Shown: positions 1 through 9,903, counted from the first letter of the stretch. The stretch: DNA of 57,880 nt from Cytophagales bacterium (GCA_947457925.1 CANGYA010000003.1:1-57880), one strand, 5' to 3'. The notes: generated by a model not told the origin, from the sequence alone. A program made the numbers and translations.

Positions 1-1707
1 AATAGCATTTTCGGCTTTTACATAGTAAATATTGAGGTCATTACTAATGTTTTCGGTGGTGTAATTCAAAGTAATTTCAGCCGTTCTCGACCTTTCTGGC
101 TTGAGTTGTGGGTCTGAACCCGAACCCCGCCAACCGCCATACAACAAGCGTGGGGTAGGGTCTTGGAAAGCCTCTCCATAAAAGGCTTTGAATATAAAAC
201 TTTTGAACTTAGTAACATAACCCAAACGCAAAGTAGGGGCTGTGCCGTAAGCGGAGTTATTATCTACCCTAAACCCAAAATGCAAGCCGTTGCTGCTATT
301 AATTTGCCATTTTAACTGTGCATACACGCCTCTGTCTTCCCAATTAATGCGGTTGAGTGGGATAGGAGTTGTAGGGACAATAGGCGGAAATGCTACAGAT
401 GCTTTGGTCAAAAGTTCGGGATAAAAGAAATCACCCGAAGAAGTTTCGTAGGCTTTTTGCAAACTCTTAATTTCATATTTTAAGCCTGTAAAAAAAGTGA
501 GGTTGTTTAAAATACGGTATTCAAAGTCTTGGTTCACAGACCAACTTGTATTAAAAGACGACCAATAAGTCATTTGTAATACTCTTATACTTTCTTTGGG
601 GGCAATTTTGGTGTTGCCTATCACAGACGAGTCTTTGCCACTATTAGAAATATTGTAACCTTCTAAGTCATACGAACTTCTATCTACATAGCTTTCTCTG
701 TACCGCAACAAAGTTCTTGAAAATAATTTTTGTTGAATAATAGGTGTGTTGTAACGGGCATACGCACTCAATTAGGGTTGCATCCACTTGCCATTAGGCG
801 TAAGAGCATCGGCAGGGTACACATTGCCATAACCATTGTCTGTATGAAAATACTGTAAACCTAACTCTAATTTATCTACATACAAACGGGCATCTACGGC
901 TCTGTGGCGAATTGGCGAAGAATATTTACCCGCCAAATCTGGGTTATTGACCATATCTCCCCATAGTTTTTTATCTGCTAAATACTTGTCTTTCAACCAA
1001 AAACCATCATTTGGGTCAATAAATTGATTCGTATTACCATTTTCCATTCGCCCAGTCAAAGAAAAACGGAATTTATTTTTTTGGTAAAAGAAGTTCATAT
1101 CCGCAGTCGTGTAGCCGTTGGTACTACTGGTCAATGCACCTGTTAGGTTGAGGCTTCTTTGTTGTTGAATAGTTTTTTTGGTAATCACATTGATAACCCC
1201 CATGAAGGCATTTGCACCATAAATAGACGAGGCTGGACCAAAAACAACTTCTATTCTCTCTACATTGGAGAGGGGAAAAGCACCCCAAATATTGACTTGG
1301 TTAAAATAAAGGTTATTGTAAATAATACCGTCTATCATCACCAAAAACGGAGAACCTAAGTCTGTACGGTAGCCCCGAAAGTATGTTTTCATCAACTCAT
1401 CACCATAAGACAAAGCAAGGTCTATTTGTGGTAAATCTTGCATCACTTCCAACATATTTCTGTACCCACGCCTTTGTATTTGTTCAGCCGTAATGACCAT
1501 GATAGAGGCTGGCGTATCTCCTAATTTCTCGGCACTGTTAGAAGCCGTAACAACCTCCGTATTTAAGAGGCTAATCAATGTATTTTTGGGCTTTACTTTC
1601 AAGAGTTCTTGCACAGAAGAACTCATAATGGTGTCTATTTGTGAATAAGAGGGAAAAAAGGTAATGTTCAGTAAAACAATGCAGAATAGTCTTTTTATTG
1701 ATTCCAT
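1..1707 (-). pseudogene. TonB-dependent outer-membrane receptor, interrupted by an in-frame stop, 3' end beyond the window
   Basis: This is an outer-membrane TonB-dependent receptor for active uptake of a ligand I cannot name. I chose the ATG at 1707 because it opens a normal signal peptide (MESIKRLFCIVLLN, ending near SYSQ); an upstream in-frame ATG at 1764 would only add a poor leader. The plug domain follows at about residues 45-160, with AEQIQRRGYRNMLEVM, FRGYRTDLGSPFLVMIDG and IEVVFGPASSIYGANAFMG, all typical of cobalamin/siderophore-type plugs. The frame stops at TAA 772-774 after GKWMQP. The same frame then continues without another stop for 257 codons to position 1, and that stretch reads as barrel strands (LSAYARYNTPIIQQ, LLYGGWRGSGSDPQLKPERS). 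A single CAA-to-TAA change would explain it. Sequencing error is the main alternative to a genuine pseudogene. Confidence 0.85.
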
Positions 1708-2144
1708 AGACAGTGCAAGTAAGTATTGTGTAAGATTCTTTAAGTGTAGTTGATGAATTAGCACTTTGTGTAAATAAAAAGAGGCTCGAACAATGTATGT
1801 AAAAAAAGATAATGTTACAAGTTTAACAGCAAATTTTATTCTCTAATCATCATTTACAAGGTCAATCATGCTACATACTTCAAAAAGATTTTTATTTTTG
1901 CAGGACTACCTTGTTGAATGGCAAACATTTTCAGAAAATTACTTGTTGTGGCAAAGTATATTCAGTTTTCAATAGTAGATTTTTGTATTTTACAAAACTA
2001 TATTTGCTTATCTTGTAAGTAAGACTTTATTGATACTTATTTTTTTTGAATAAAAACCCTAAAAAACTGTTATTCAATCACTTGTAAGTATTTTCATTTA
2101 AAATTTACTAATTAATAATTGTGCATTGGCACGTATAAAAGATT
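1708..2144. other. AT-rich intergenic region between the divergent receptor and hslU
   Basis: I see no gene in this 437-bp stretch. It is very AT-rich and holds one good -7 box on the plus strand (1893-1900), but no repeat shared with the other intergenic regions. Confidence 0.6.
1893..1900 (+). promoter_or_regulatory. Candidate -7 promoter box (TATTTTTG)
   Basis: This is an exact match to the Bacteroidota -7 consensus TAnnTTTG. It lies about 245 nt upstream of hslU, which would imply a long leader, and I see no clear -33 TTG at the right distance. Confidence 0.3.
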
Positions 2145-3494
2145 ATGTTAGAAAACCATTTGTATCTCACTCCTCGCCAAATTGTTGCCGAATTAGACAA
2201 ATATATTATCGGACAACATGAAGCCAAACGCAATGTAGCCATAGCCCTCCGCAACCGTTGGCGGAGAATGAATGCAAAGGCAGATATGCGGAGTGAAATT
2301 GTACCGAATAATATCTTGATGATAGGTTCTACGGGGGTTGGTAAAACCGAAATAGCTCGCCGTTTAGCCAAAATAGCAGATGCTCCGTTTGTCAAAGTAG
2401 AAGCCTCTAAATTCACAGAGGTAGGCTATGTAGGGCGTGATGTGGAGAGTATGGTGAGAGATTTGGTGGAACAGTCTGTGAGTTTGGTGAAAACTCAACA
2501 AAAAGAAAAAGTAAAAGCCAAAGCTATGGAAGTGGTCGAAGATGTAATCTTGGACGCACTCATTCCACCTATTCAAGACGACAACAACCCCGATGCCCGC
2601 CTCAACGAAGCCACCAGAGAAAGATTTAGAGAAAAACTACGGAATGGCGAATTGGAGGAAAGAAAAATAGAAATTCATGTAGAACATGACGCAGGTTCAA
2701 ATGTAGGTGTAATTGGTGGCTCTGTTGATGAAATTTCTATGATGAATATTCAAGAAATGATTAGTAACATGGTGCCTCGCAAATCTAAAAAACGCAAGTT
2801 GCCTATAGCCGAAGCCCGCAAAATTTTGTTGGAAGAAGAAGCTGCCAAACTAATAGACATGGACGAGGTGAAGGCGATGGCTATTCAGAAGGCACAAGAT
2901 TCAGGCATTATTTTTATTGACGAAATAGACAAAATAGCCTCGTCTAACCGCAGTGGAGGAGGTCCCGATGTGAGCCGTGAAGGGGTGCAAAGAGATTTAT
3001 TGCCGATTGTAGAGGGCAGTGCTGTCAATACAAAATATGGTGTGATTCATACAGACCACATACTTTTTATTGCAGCAGGAGCTTTTCATATTTCTAAACC
3101 TTCGGATTTGATACCAGAGTTTCAAGGTCGTTTCCCTATTCGGGTAGAACTGAACAGTTTGACACAAGACGACTTTTACCATATCCTAAAAGCTCCAAAA
3201 AATGCCTTGACCAAACAATACCAAGCATTATTGGCTTCGGAGGGCGTAGAACTAACTTTTCAAGATGAGGCTTTGTCCGAAATTGCGAGTATTGCCTTCC
3301 AAATCAATAGTGAAATAGAAAATATTGGAGCAAGAAGGCTACATACTGTCATGAGTCATTTGCTCAACGAGTTTTTGTTTGATGTACCCGACCTGATTCC
3401 TGTAAACTCTAAGTTAGTTGTAAATGCCGAAATGGTGCAAAGCAAATTGGCAGGCTTGCTGAATAATAGAGATTTGAGCCAGTATATTTTGTAA
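2145..3494 (+). CDS. hslU: HslU, ATPase subunit of the HslUV (ClpYQ) protease
   Basis: HslU is the AAA+ unfoldase ring that feeds substrates into the HslV peptidase in the cytoplasm. The 449 residues match the family length. The N-terminus LTPRQIVAELDKYIIGQ is characteristic. Walker A (GSTGVGKTE) is at 61-69, the pore loop GYVG near 93, and Walker B (IIFIDEIDKI) near 254-263. The C-terminus ends in LSQYIL, close to the HslV-docking tail of the family. The ATG at 2145 is the only start that keeps the N-domain, and no Shine-Dalgarno precedes it. hslV is not adjacent and not in the window, so the usual hslVU pairing is broken here. A strong hairpin follows the stop. Confidence 0.97.
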   Translation: MLENHLYLTPRQIVAELDKYIIGQHEAKRNVAIALRNRWRRMNAKADMRSEIVPNNILMIGSTGVGKTEIARRLAKIADAPFVKVEASKFTEVGYVGRDVESMVRDLVEQSVSLVKTQQKEKVKAKAMEVVEDVILDALIPPIQDDNNPDARLNEATRERFREKLRNGELEERKIEIHVEHDAGSNVGVIGGSVDEISMMNIQEMISNMVPRKSKKRKLPIAEARKILLEEEAAKLIDMDEVKAMAIQKAQDSGIIFIDEIDKIASSNRSGGGPDVSREGVQRDLLPIVEGSAVNTKYGVIHTDHILFIAAGAFHISKPSDLIPEFQGRFPIRVELNSLTQDDFYHILKAPKNALTKQYQALLASEGVELTFQDEALSEIASIAFQINSEIENIGARRLHTVMSHLLNEFLFDVPDLIPVNSKLVVNAEMVQSKLAGLLNNRDLSQYIL

Positions 3495-3508
3495 AAAAGT
3501 AGCTGTGA

Positions 3509-3546
3509 TTTACACTTTCCAAATTTGAAGATTTGGAAAGTGTAAA
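3509..3546 (+). terminator. 16-bp perfect hairpin after hslU
   Basis: Perfect arms at 3509-3524 and 3531-3546 enclose a 6-nt loop. The core ACTTTCCAAAT recurs in the hairpin at 26214-26250, so this may be a repeated hairpin that also acts as terminator. There is no long T-run. Confidence 0.6.
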
Positions 3547-3646
3547 CTTATATTACACCATTATTGCATAAAAAATACATCATCACAGCTTTTTACTCTT
3601 TATTTTTATTTTCTTTGTAAATATTTTCATCATGTTTCTATAGTCA

Positions 3647-4843
3647 ATGCCATCTTCAAATCATCAAACCCAAAAAGTTGTTTATTTATTAAGCCACCCT
3701 ATACAATACTTTTCTCCTTTGCTTCAGCAACTAAGTAGTCAGCCAATGATAGACCTAAAAGTCTATTACTGTTCTGACCATGGTGTGAGTAATAAGATAG
3801 ACAAAGAGTTTGGAAAGGTTGTCAAATGGGATATTCCATTATTAGAGGGGTATGAATATGAATTTTTACCTAATAACAGCCCAAGTCCTTCTGTTGCAAA
3901 TTTTTTTGGCTTAGTAAATTGGCACATTATTTCACAATTATATACAGACAAACCTGCTATTTTGATTGTTCATGGTTGGGGCTACTTTACACATTGGTTG
4001 GGTATTATTATAGCTCGTTTATTAGGAATAGAGGTATGGCTGCGAGGTGAAACACCCTATAAACAAGTGGCAAAAAAAACTTTTTTAAGAGGACTCTTGC
4101 ATCGTATTTTTACAAAAAACGTCTTGTTCAGATGTGTTAATAAATTTTTATACATAGGTTCACAGAATAAAGATTTCTATACGTCATTAGGTATTGAAGA
4201 AAAAAAATTAATTTTTACGCCCTATTGTATTGACAATCAAAGATTTAGTACATCTTACGAACAGCTTACTCCCCAACGTCAGTCATTACGAACAGCTTTA
4301 CAAATACCAGAAGATTATGTTACGTTTTTATTTTGTGGTAAGTTTATAGATAAAAAACAACCTTTGTTACTATTAGAAGCCTACAATGCGATTCAACATA
4401 CCAACAAAGCATTGATTATGGTGGGTGATGGAGAGTTGAATCCTGAAATTCAAGATTATATTCGCACACACCTCAACTGCACTAATGTTCATTTGGTAGG
4501 CTTTAAAAATCAAAGTGAACTCCCTCATTATTATCTGATGGCAGATGTTTTTGTTTTACCTTCTACCATTGGCGAAACATGGGGCTTGGTGGTCAATGAA
4601 GCTATGAACTTTGAGCTACCTCTTATTGTATCAGATATGGTGGGCTGTGCAGATGATTTAGTGGAAAATGGAGAAAATGGGTTTACGTTTCAGAATGAAA
4701 ATGCTGTGGATTTAACCCAAAAAATGACTTATTTCATTGAAAACGCCAGCAAATTGCAAGTAGCAGGGCAGCAATCTGCTAAGAAAATCAAGGCGTATAG
4801 TTATGAAGTGATAGTAAAAAATATCATTAACAATTTGAAGTAA
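3647..4843 (+). CDS. Glycosyltransferase family 4 (GT-B fold)
   Basis: This cytoplasmic glycosyltransferase probably adds a sugar from a nucleotide donor to a lipid-linked or surface glycan; the sugar cannot be told from sequence. The 398 residues show an N-terminal acceptor half beginning VVYLLSHPIQYFSPLLQQL. The donor half carries FCGKFIDKKQP, MVGDGELNP and the EX7E motif in GETWGLVVNEAM near residues 306-317, followed by GCADDLVENGENGF. It is the first gene of a tightly spaced plus-strand run to 9232 (9 nt to the next stop-start region, then overlaps of 1-30 nt), which I read as one operon for a polysaccharide or O-antigen-like glycan. Confidence 0.9.
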   Translation: MPSSNHQTQKVVYLLSHPIQYFSPLLQQLSSQPMIDLKVYYCSDHGVSNKIDKEFGKVVKWDIPLLEGYEYEFLPNNSPSPSVANFFGLVNWHIISQLYTDKPAILIVHGWGYFTHWLGIIIARLLGIEVWLRGETPYKQVAKKTFLRGLLHRIFTKNVLFRCVNKFLYIGSQNKDFYTSLGIEEKKLIFTPYCIDNQRFSTSYEQLTPQRQSLRTALQIPEDYVTFLFCGKFIDKKQPLLLLEAYNAIQHTNKALIMVGDGELNPEIQDYIRTHLNCTNVHLVGFKNQSELPHYYLMADVFVLPSTIGETWGLVVNEAMNFELPLIVSDMVGCADDLVENGENGFTFQNENAVDLTQKMTYFIENASKLQVAGQQSAKKIKAYSYEVIVKNIINNLK

Positions 4844-4876
4844 TTTTAAATTTTGGTAATTAATTTTAAAGTATTT

Positions 4877-5905
4877 ATGCGTTTACTTTTATTAGGTTCA
4901 GATTATGGTTATTCGATAGAAAGACATTACTTAAAATACTTACGAGAATTAGGTATAGATGTAACCTTATTTGGTGTAGAGAACTTATATGCCCGATACG
5001 CATACAAAAATATATTGACAAAAGTCATTAATAAAATAGGCATCAACCAACATTTCTTCGCTGAAGTCAATCGTCAAACCATCGATTTTGTGAAGCAACA
5101 TCAGCCAACACATATTTTGGTTTTTAAAGGTATGCAGCTTTACCCACAAACTATTCAAACTCTCAAAAAATTAGGCTGTTTCATAGCCAATTATAATCCC
5201 GACCACCCATTTATTTTAACAGACAAAGGTAGTGGTAATCAGTATGTTACAGATGCAGTGCCGTATTATGACTTGCATTTTTGCTATTCTAAGTTATTGA
5301 TGCAAACAATAGAGAAAAATTATGGATTACCAACTGTATTTTTGCCTTTTGGTTATGAATTAAGCAATGAGGTGTATGAAAAAGCCTTACAACAAGAAGA
5401 AATTTTACAACCTTGCTTTATTGGCAATCCAGATAAAGAACGAATAGCTTTTATTAAATCTTTGTTGAAAGAAGGTATAACTTTAGCTCTTTACGGGCAT
5501 TACTGGGAAAGATATTTTAGTGCTACTACACAATTAACGTTGTATCCTGCTTGTTATCAGCAAGATTATTGGTTTACTTTGCAACGCTACAGAGTACAGA
5601 TTAATTTTTTGCGTAAGCACAATGTTGATTCTCATAATATGCGTACTTTTGAAATTGGGGCTATTGGTGGCGTGCAATTAGCCAATGACACTACCGAACA
5701 TAGGGAGTTTTTTGAGGAGGATAAGGAAATATTTCTATTCAAAACAACTTCAGAGTGTGCCGAAAAAATAAGGTTTTTATTAGCTTTGTTGCCCCAAAAA
5801 ATTAACGAAGTACGACTCAATGCACGCCAAAGAAGTGTTTTGGGTAACTATACTTATGCAAGTAGAGTACAGACTATTTTTAATACATTAAAAAACTATT
5901 CCTAA
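4877..5905 (+). CDS. CgeB-like glycosyltransferase
   Basis: This is a GT-B fold transferase of the CgeB/Glyco_trans_1_2 type. I prefer the ATG at 4877, which starts directly at the first beta strand (MRLLLLGSDYGYSIERHY), over the track start at 4853, which adds eight residues. The C-terminal half has CFIGNPDKERIAFI, LRKHNVDSHNMRTFEIGA and VQLANDTTEHREFFEE, the conserved CgeB donor-site region. Its TAA overlaps the next ATG by one base (TAATG at 5903-5907), which implies translational coupling. CgeB proteins are known as spore-coat glycosylation proteins in Bacillus but are widespread in glycan clusters of non-sporulating bacteria. The substrate is unknown. Confidence 0.85.
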   Translation: MRLLLLGSDYGYSIERHYLKYLRELGIDVTLFGVENLYARYAYKNILTKVINKIGINQHFFAEVNRQTIDFVKQHQPTHILVFKGMQLYPQTIQTLKKLGCFIANYNPDHPFILTDKGSGNQYVTDAVPYYDLHFCYSKLLMQTIEKNYGLPTVFLPFGYELSNEVYEKALQQEEILQPCFIGNPDKERIAFIKSLLKEGITLALYGHYWERYFSATTQLTLYPACYQQDYWFTLQRYRVQINFLRKHNVDSHNMRTFEIGAIGGVQLANDTTEHREFFEEDKEIFLFKTTSECAEKIRFLLALLPQKINEVRLNARQRSVLGNYTYASRVQTIFNTLKNYS

Positions 5906-6891
5906 TGAATGTAACTATTGACCCATACGTACAAGAATATATTGCAGGTACAAACGGAGTGATGTATGTAGATTTAATTGGTAAACTTAAAGAATATCCT
6001 ATTCCTGAAATTCCGATAGCGGATAGTAATAATGGGTTATTCTTAGATATTGGCATTGGTTGGGGGCGTTGGATGGTTGCAGCAGCACGCAAGGGGTATA
6101 TGCCTATGGGGATAGATATTAAATTAGAATCTTGTATTGCTTCTCGTAAAGTCTTACAACAATTAGGGCATAAGGGAATTACAATACAAGCTGACCTTAA
6201 AGCTTTACCTTTTCAATCTAATATTTTTGATAAAGTATGGTCTTTTAGTGTCATACAGCATACACATAGACAAAGAGCTAATAGTTGCTTAAAAGAAATT
6301 TATAGGATTTTACAGCCAGAAGGTTCTACTACTTTGGAATACCCTATTAAACATGGTATTCGTAATACCTTATTTACATTAAATCGTACTACCAATGAAG
6401 AAGATGATTATGATTCATGGTGTGTGCGTTATTATTCTGTTAAGGAGTTAGAAGAAAATTTTAATACTATCTTTGGAAATTTTTCTTATCACTCACACTG
6501 TTATTTTGGTATTGGAATATTACCAATAGATATTAAATACGTCCATACAAAATACAAACCTCTTGTACTATCTTCTTTATTTCTTACAAAATTATCTGAT
6601 TTTATTACGCCCTTGCGGTTAGTGGCTGATAGTATTTTTGTAGATGCAGTAAAACATATTGATGCACCTCTCAATACAATTCAAGAAAAGCAAACTCTAA
6701 CAGCAGCCTTTCAACGAAATGATTTATCTGAATTAGAGTTCTTAGAACATATTGTAGCCTGTCCTATTAATCAATCTACATTAACCTTAGATAGTCATCA
6801 AAAATATTTTGTCAATGAGGTGCAAGGAGTTAAATATCCAATTATACAAGGTATTCCTGTATTAATGGAAGAAGCTGCTATTAAATTGTAA
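5905..6891 (+). CDS. SAM-dependent methyltransferase with Trm112-like C-terminal domain
   Basis: This is a class I methyltransferase. Motif I is LFLDIGIGWGRW at about residues 46-57 and motif IV lies in DKVWSFSVIQHTHR. The last 60 residues (VACPINQSTLTLDSHQKYF, then VKYPIIQGIPVLM) resemble the Trm112p-like zinc-ribbon fold. The cysteines are reduced to one (ACPINQ), so zinc binding is probably lost. Its place inside a glycosyltransferase operon, overlapping the preceding stop by one base, suggests it methylates a sugar or a lipid-linked glycan. That is inference from context. Confidence 0.85.
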   Translation: MNVTIDPYVQEYIAGTNGVMYVDLIGKLKEYPIPEIPIADSNNGLFLDIGIGWGRWMVAAARKGYMPMGIDIKLESCIASRKVLQQLGHKGITIQADLKALPFQSNIFDKVWSFSVIQHTHRQRANSCLKEIYRILQPEGSTTLEYPIKHGIRNTLFTLNRTTNEEDDYDSWCVRYYSVKELEENFNTIFGNFSYHSHCYFGIGILPIDIKYVHTKYKPLVLSSLFLTKLSDFITPLRLVADSIFVDAVKHIDAPLNTIQEKQTLTAAFQRNDLSELEFLEHIVACPINQSTLTLDSHQKYFVNEVQGVKYPIIQGIPVLMEEAAIKL

Positions 6892-6917
6892 TTGTTAGTT
6901 ACTAATTAAATTTTTCT

Positions 6918-8069
6918 ATGAAAGTTTGTATTTCTTTGGGTGGTCGTTTTCATGCTTTTTATTTGGCTAAATACCTACAAGAACAAGGTTATTTATACCA
7001 TCTCTGCACAAGTTATCCGAAGTATGAGGTGGCTAAATATGGCATTGATACAAAGAAAGTAAGCACTGTGGTATCTAAAGAAATTATGCAAAGAGGCTAT
7101 AGGAAGTTAATGAAAAGAGAACTGACTGATATTTATTTATGCGATTGGTTTGATTACTGGGCAAGTAAACAAATCCCCTTAGATGCAGATGTTTATATCA
7201 TTTGGTCTGGCTTTGCCCTCAAGACTATTCAACGTATTAGAAAATATAATCCACAAGCTATCATTTTGTTAGAGAGAGGGTCTGCACATATTCTCGAGCA
7301 GAATAATTTGTTACAAGATGATAAGATGAATAAGGCTATTTCGCAAGATATGATTGATAAAGAAATAACTGAATACCAAGCTGTAGATATTATTAGTACA
7401 ATTAGCTTATTTGCAAAGTCATCTTTCTTAAAATATGGATTTCAAGAAGAAAAAATTTTTGTCAATAACATGGGAGTTGATTTGCAAGAATTTCCGTCTA
7501 TAGACAGAAAAATTAAAACTATAAACGAGCCTTTGGTTGTAGGTTATGTGGGTGTGATGAGTAAACAAAAAAATGTGCAAGGTTTAATTCAAGCTGTAGC
7601 TTATTTGAGAACGCAAAACATACCTATAAAATTATTACTTGTAGGAGGAATAGATACGACCAACTTCGATGCCCAGTCATTAAAGGAAGATTTTATTGAC
7701 TATCAACCCAGTATGCCTCAACGTGAGTTATATAAGATATATGCTCAAATGGATATTTTTGTACTGAACTCACTACAAGATGGTTTTGGTTTGGTACTTT
7801 TGCAAGCTATGTCCACTGGGTTGCCTATTATTGCCACTACAAATACAGGTGCACCAGATGTAGTAAAAGAAGGAGAAAATGGTTTTGTAATTCCTATTAA
7901 TGATGAGGCAGCTTTAGCAGACAAAATATTATTTTATTACCAAAATAGACTCAAAACACATGAGATGGGCATTAATGCTCGCAAAACAGCCTCTAATGGC
8001 TTCTCTTGGAATGACTATGGGCAAAGGTATGTTCAATATCTCGAACAGCTTATTAAAAAATCTAATTAA
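6918..8069 (+). CDS. Glycosyltransferase family 4
   Basis: A GT-B glycosyltransferase of 383 residues in the glycan operon. The donor half shows VVGYVGVMSKQKNVQGLI, LLLVGGIDTTN and LQDGFGLVLLQAMSTGLP, then TTNTGAPDVVKEGENGF. The usual EX7E catalytic/donor motif is altered: the first Glu is Asp and the second is Gln (DGFGLVLLQ). It may therefore have changed donor handling, although several active GT4 enzymes vary here. Only 2 nt separate its stop from the next ATG. Confidence 0.9.
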   Translation: MKVCISLGGRFHAFYLAKYLQEQGYLYHLCTSYPKYEVAKYGIDTKKVSTVVSKEIMQRGYRKLMKRELTDIYLCDWFDYWASKQIPLDADVYIIWSGFALKTIQRIRKYNPQAIILLERGSAHILEQNNLLQDDKMNKAISQDMIDKEITEYQAVDIISTISLFAKSSFLKYGFQEEKIFVNNMGVDLQEFPSIDRKIKTINEPLVVGYVGVMSKQKNVQGLIQAVAYLRTQNIPIKLLLVGGIDTTNFDAQSLKEDFIDYQPSMPQRELYKIYAQMDIFVLNSLQDGFGLVLLQAMSTGLPIIATTNTGAPDVVKEGENGFVIPINDEAALADKILFYYQNRLKTHEMGINARKTASNGFSWNDYGQRYVQYLEQLIKKSN

Positions 8070-8071
8070 CT

Positions 8072-9232
8072 ATGAAAGAACGTAATTTATTGATGGCAGT
8101 TTATAGCTCAGTAGAATACTACCCGCCTTCTCTTAATGCTTTAACAAATTTAAGTGTAGTTTTTGATAAAATTAGTATTTTATCAAGAAATGTAAAAAAA
8201 AATGAATGGAACTATACGAGTAATGTAGAAAATATTTTATCTGGAGAGTTTACGCCTATTCGTGAAGTTGAACAGCAACCCATGTATTGGAAGGTCATAT
8301 CTTTTTTACGCTATACATGGGAAATGTGGAAAATTATCAAAAACCAAAACCCCCAAGTTGTCATATTGTATGACCCCATTCCTACATTATCCTATTACCT
8401 AATTAGTTTATTATCCAATAAAAAGCATTTGGTATGGTATCATAACCATGACGTAGTAGAGATGTCGCAAGTAAGAAAATACTCGGTGAATTGGTGGGCT
8501 GCTAAAATAGAGAAAAAGTTATTTCAAAGTGTAAATATATTTTCTTTGCCAGCTCAGGAACGTAAATCCTATTTTGACATTTCGTTATTTAAGGGTAAAT
8601 ACTATTTTATTCCTAACGTGCCAGCCATAGCTCTTTATAAAAAGTTTTATACGCCTAAAACCTTACAAGATACTCTCAAACTGATTTATCAAGGAACCAT
8701 CGCAAAGGGGCATGGTTTAGAGGAAATCATAACAACTATTTTACCTCAAAAAATAAAAGATAAACACCTAGAATTACACTTAAAAGGTGTAATTAGTGAG
8801 AGTTACAAAACAGAGCTTTTGCAATTGGCAGCCACTCATGGGGTAGCAAATGTTCTTGTCTTTCATGGTTTTGGTGCGTACCAAGATGTGCCTAAAATAG
8901 CTTCTGAATGTCATATTGGTATAGCTATACATACAAACACCGATACGATGAATAAAACATTAGGTACATCTTCTAATAAAATTTATGAGTATGCAGCTGT
9001 GGGTCTGCCGATATTATTATACGATAATAGACACTTTAGAGAACATTTAGAAAAATATGACTGGGCGTACTTCACAGACCTTTCAGAAGAATCTCTGAAA
9101 AGCTGCCTGACAGCCATAGTAAATAGCTATACTGTAGTATCTGCACAAGCCCACGAAGATTTTTTGAAAGAACTAAACTTTGAGTCTTATTTTTTACCTG
9201 TACTAAAGGAAATAGAGCCTGCATTGCACTAA
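8072..9232 (+). CDS. GT-B glycosyltransferase, last gene of the glycan operon
   Basis: A 386-residue glycosyltransferase. The donor half has LKLIYQGTIAKGHGLEEII and HLKGVISESYKTELLQLA, and the late motif SNKIYEYAAVGLPILLYD is typical of GT4-like enzymes. The first half has hydrophobic stretches (VVILYDPIPTLSYYLISLL) that could associate with the membrane. It starts 2 nt after the previous stop and is followed by a hairpin that probably ends the operon. Confidence 0.85.
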   Translation: MKERNLLMAVYSSVEYYPPSLNALTNLSVVFDKISILSRNVKKNEWNYTSNVENILSGEFTPIREVEQQPMYWKVISFLRYTWEMWKIIKNQNPQVVILYDPIPTLSYYLISLLSNKKHLVWYHNHDVVEMSQVRKYSVNWWAAKIEKKLFQSVNIFSLPAQERKSYFDISLFKGKYYFIPNVPAIALYKKFYTPKTLQDTLKLIYQGTIAKGHGLEEIITTILPQKIKDKHLELHLKGVISESYKTELLQLAATHGVANVLVFHGFGAYQDVPKIASECHIGIAIHTNTDTMNKTLGTSSNKIYEYAAVGLPILLYDNRHFREHLEKYDWAYFTDLSEESLKSCLTAIVNSYTVVSAQAHEDFLKELNFESYFLPVLKEIEPALH

Positions 9233-9255
9233 AATAAAAGACGGTAAGAATTATT

Positions 9256-9294
9256 AAAAATCAACAAGAAATTTTTTATTTTTATGTTGATTTT
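9256..9294 (+). terminator. Hairpin after the glycan operon
   Basis: Arms AAAATCAACA and TGTTGATTTT enclose an AT-rich loop shortly after the stop at 9232. The T-tract lies inside the loop rather than after the stem, so confidence is moderate. Confidence 0.45.
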
Positions 9295-9354
9295 CGTATT
9301 TTGCTACAAGTTTGTCAAACATTCCTAATCAACCATCATAAAACAAAATAAGAT

Positions 9355-9873
9355 ATGAAAAAAAATGTTTTCTCCCTCTACTGTATCGTATTTTTTTTAG
9401 GATTTATTCATAGTATCGCAGCACAAAAACTACTTTCTGAACAAGAATTGGCTGCTGCTAAAGAATATACCTCCATAGAAACAGCCTTAACTGAGGCAGA
9501 CAAGGTATATAAGTTATCTTTGACGGGCATAAAGGCTTTACCTGCGGATATAGCAAAACTTCCTAACCTACAAGTATTAATTTTGTCGGGTGTGCAAGAT
9601 GCCGATTTGAAAAATATTTTGGGGCAAATAGCTAACTTGCCTATTCAGGAACTGTATTTAAGAGAATCCCAATTAACCGCATTACCCGCAGAAATAGCTA
9701 AACTCAAAAATTTGCGTCAATTAGATTTGTCTTTTAATAAATATACTACTTTGCCCGCAGAAATAGGACAGTGTAGCAAATTACAAACCTTGAATCTATT
9801 GGAAAATAAATTTGCACCCGAAGAAAAAGACAAAGTAAAAAAGATGTTACCGAATACAAATGTTTTGTTTTAA
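9355..9873 (+). CDS. Exported leucine-rich-repeat protein
   Basis: A 172-residue protein with a signal peptide ending near SIAAQ. It has about four leucine-rich repeats of the bacterial type (LPADIAKLPNLQVLIL, LPAEIAKLKNLRQLDL, LPAEIGQCSKLQTLNL). It is expected in the periplasm or at the surface, with a protein-binding role; no partner can be named. It stands alone between the glycan operon and a convergent transketolase gene. Confidence 0.85.
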   Translation: MKKNVFSLYCIVFFLGFIHSIAAQKLLSEQELAAAKEYTSIETALTEADKVYKLSLTGIKALPADIAKLPNLQVLILSGVQDADLKNILGQIANLPIQELYLRESQLTALPAEIAKLKNLRQLDLSFNKYTTLPAEIGQCSKLQTLNLLENKFAPEEKDKVKKMLPNTNVLF

Positions 9874-9903
9874 ATGACTGTTTTCAATAGAAATTTACAA
9901 TAG

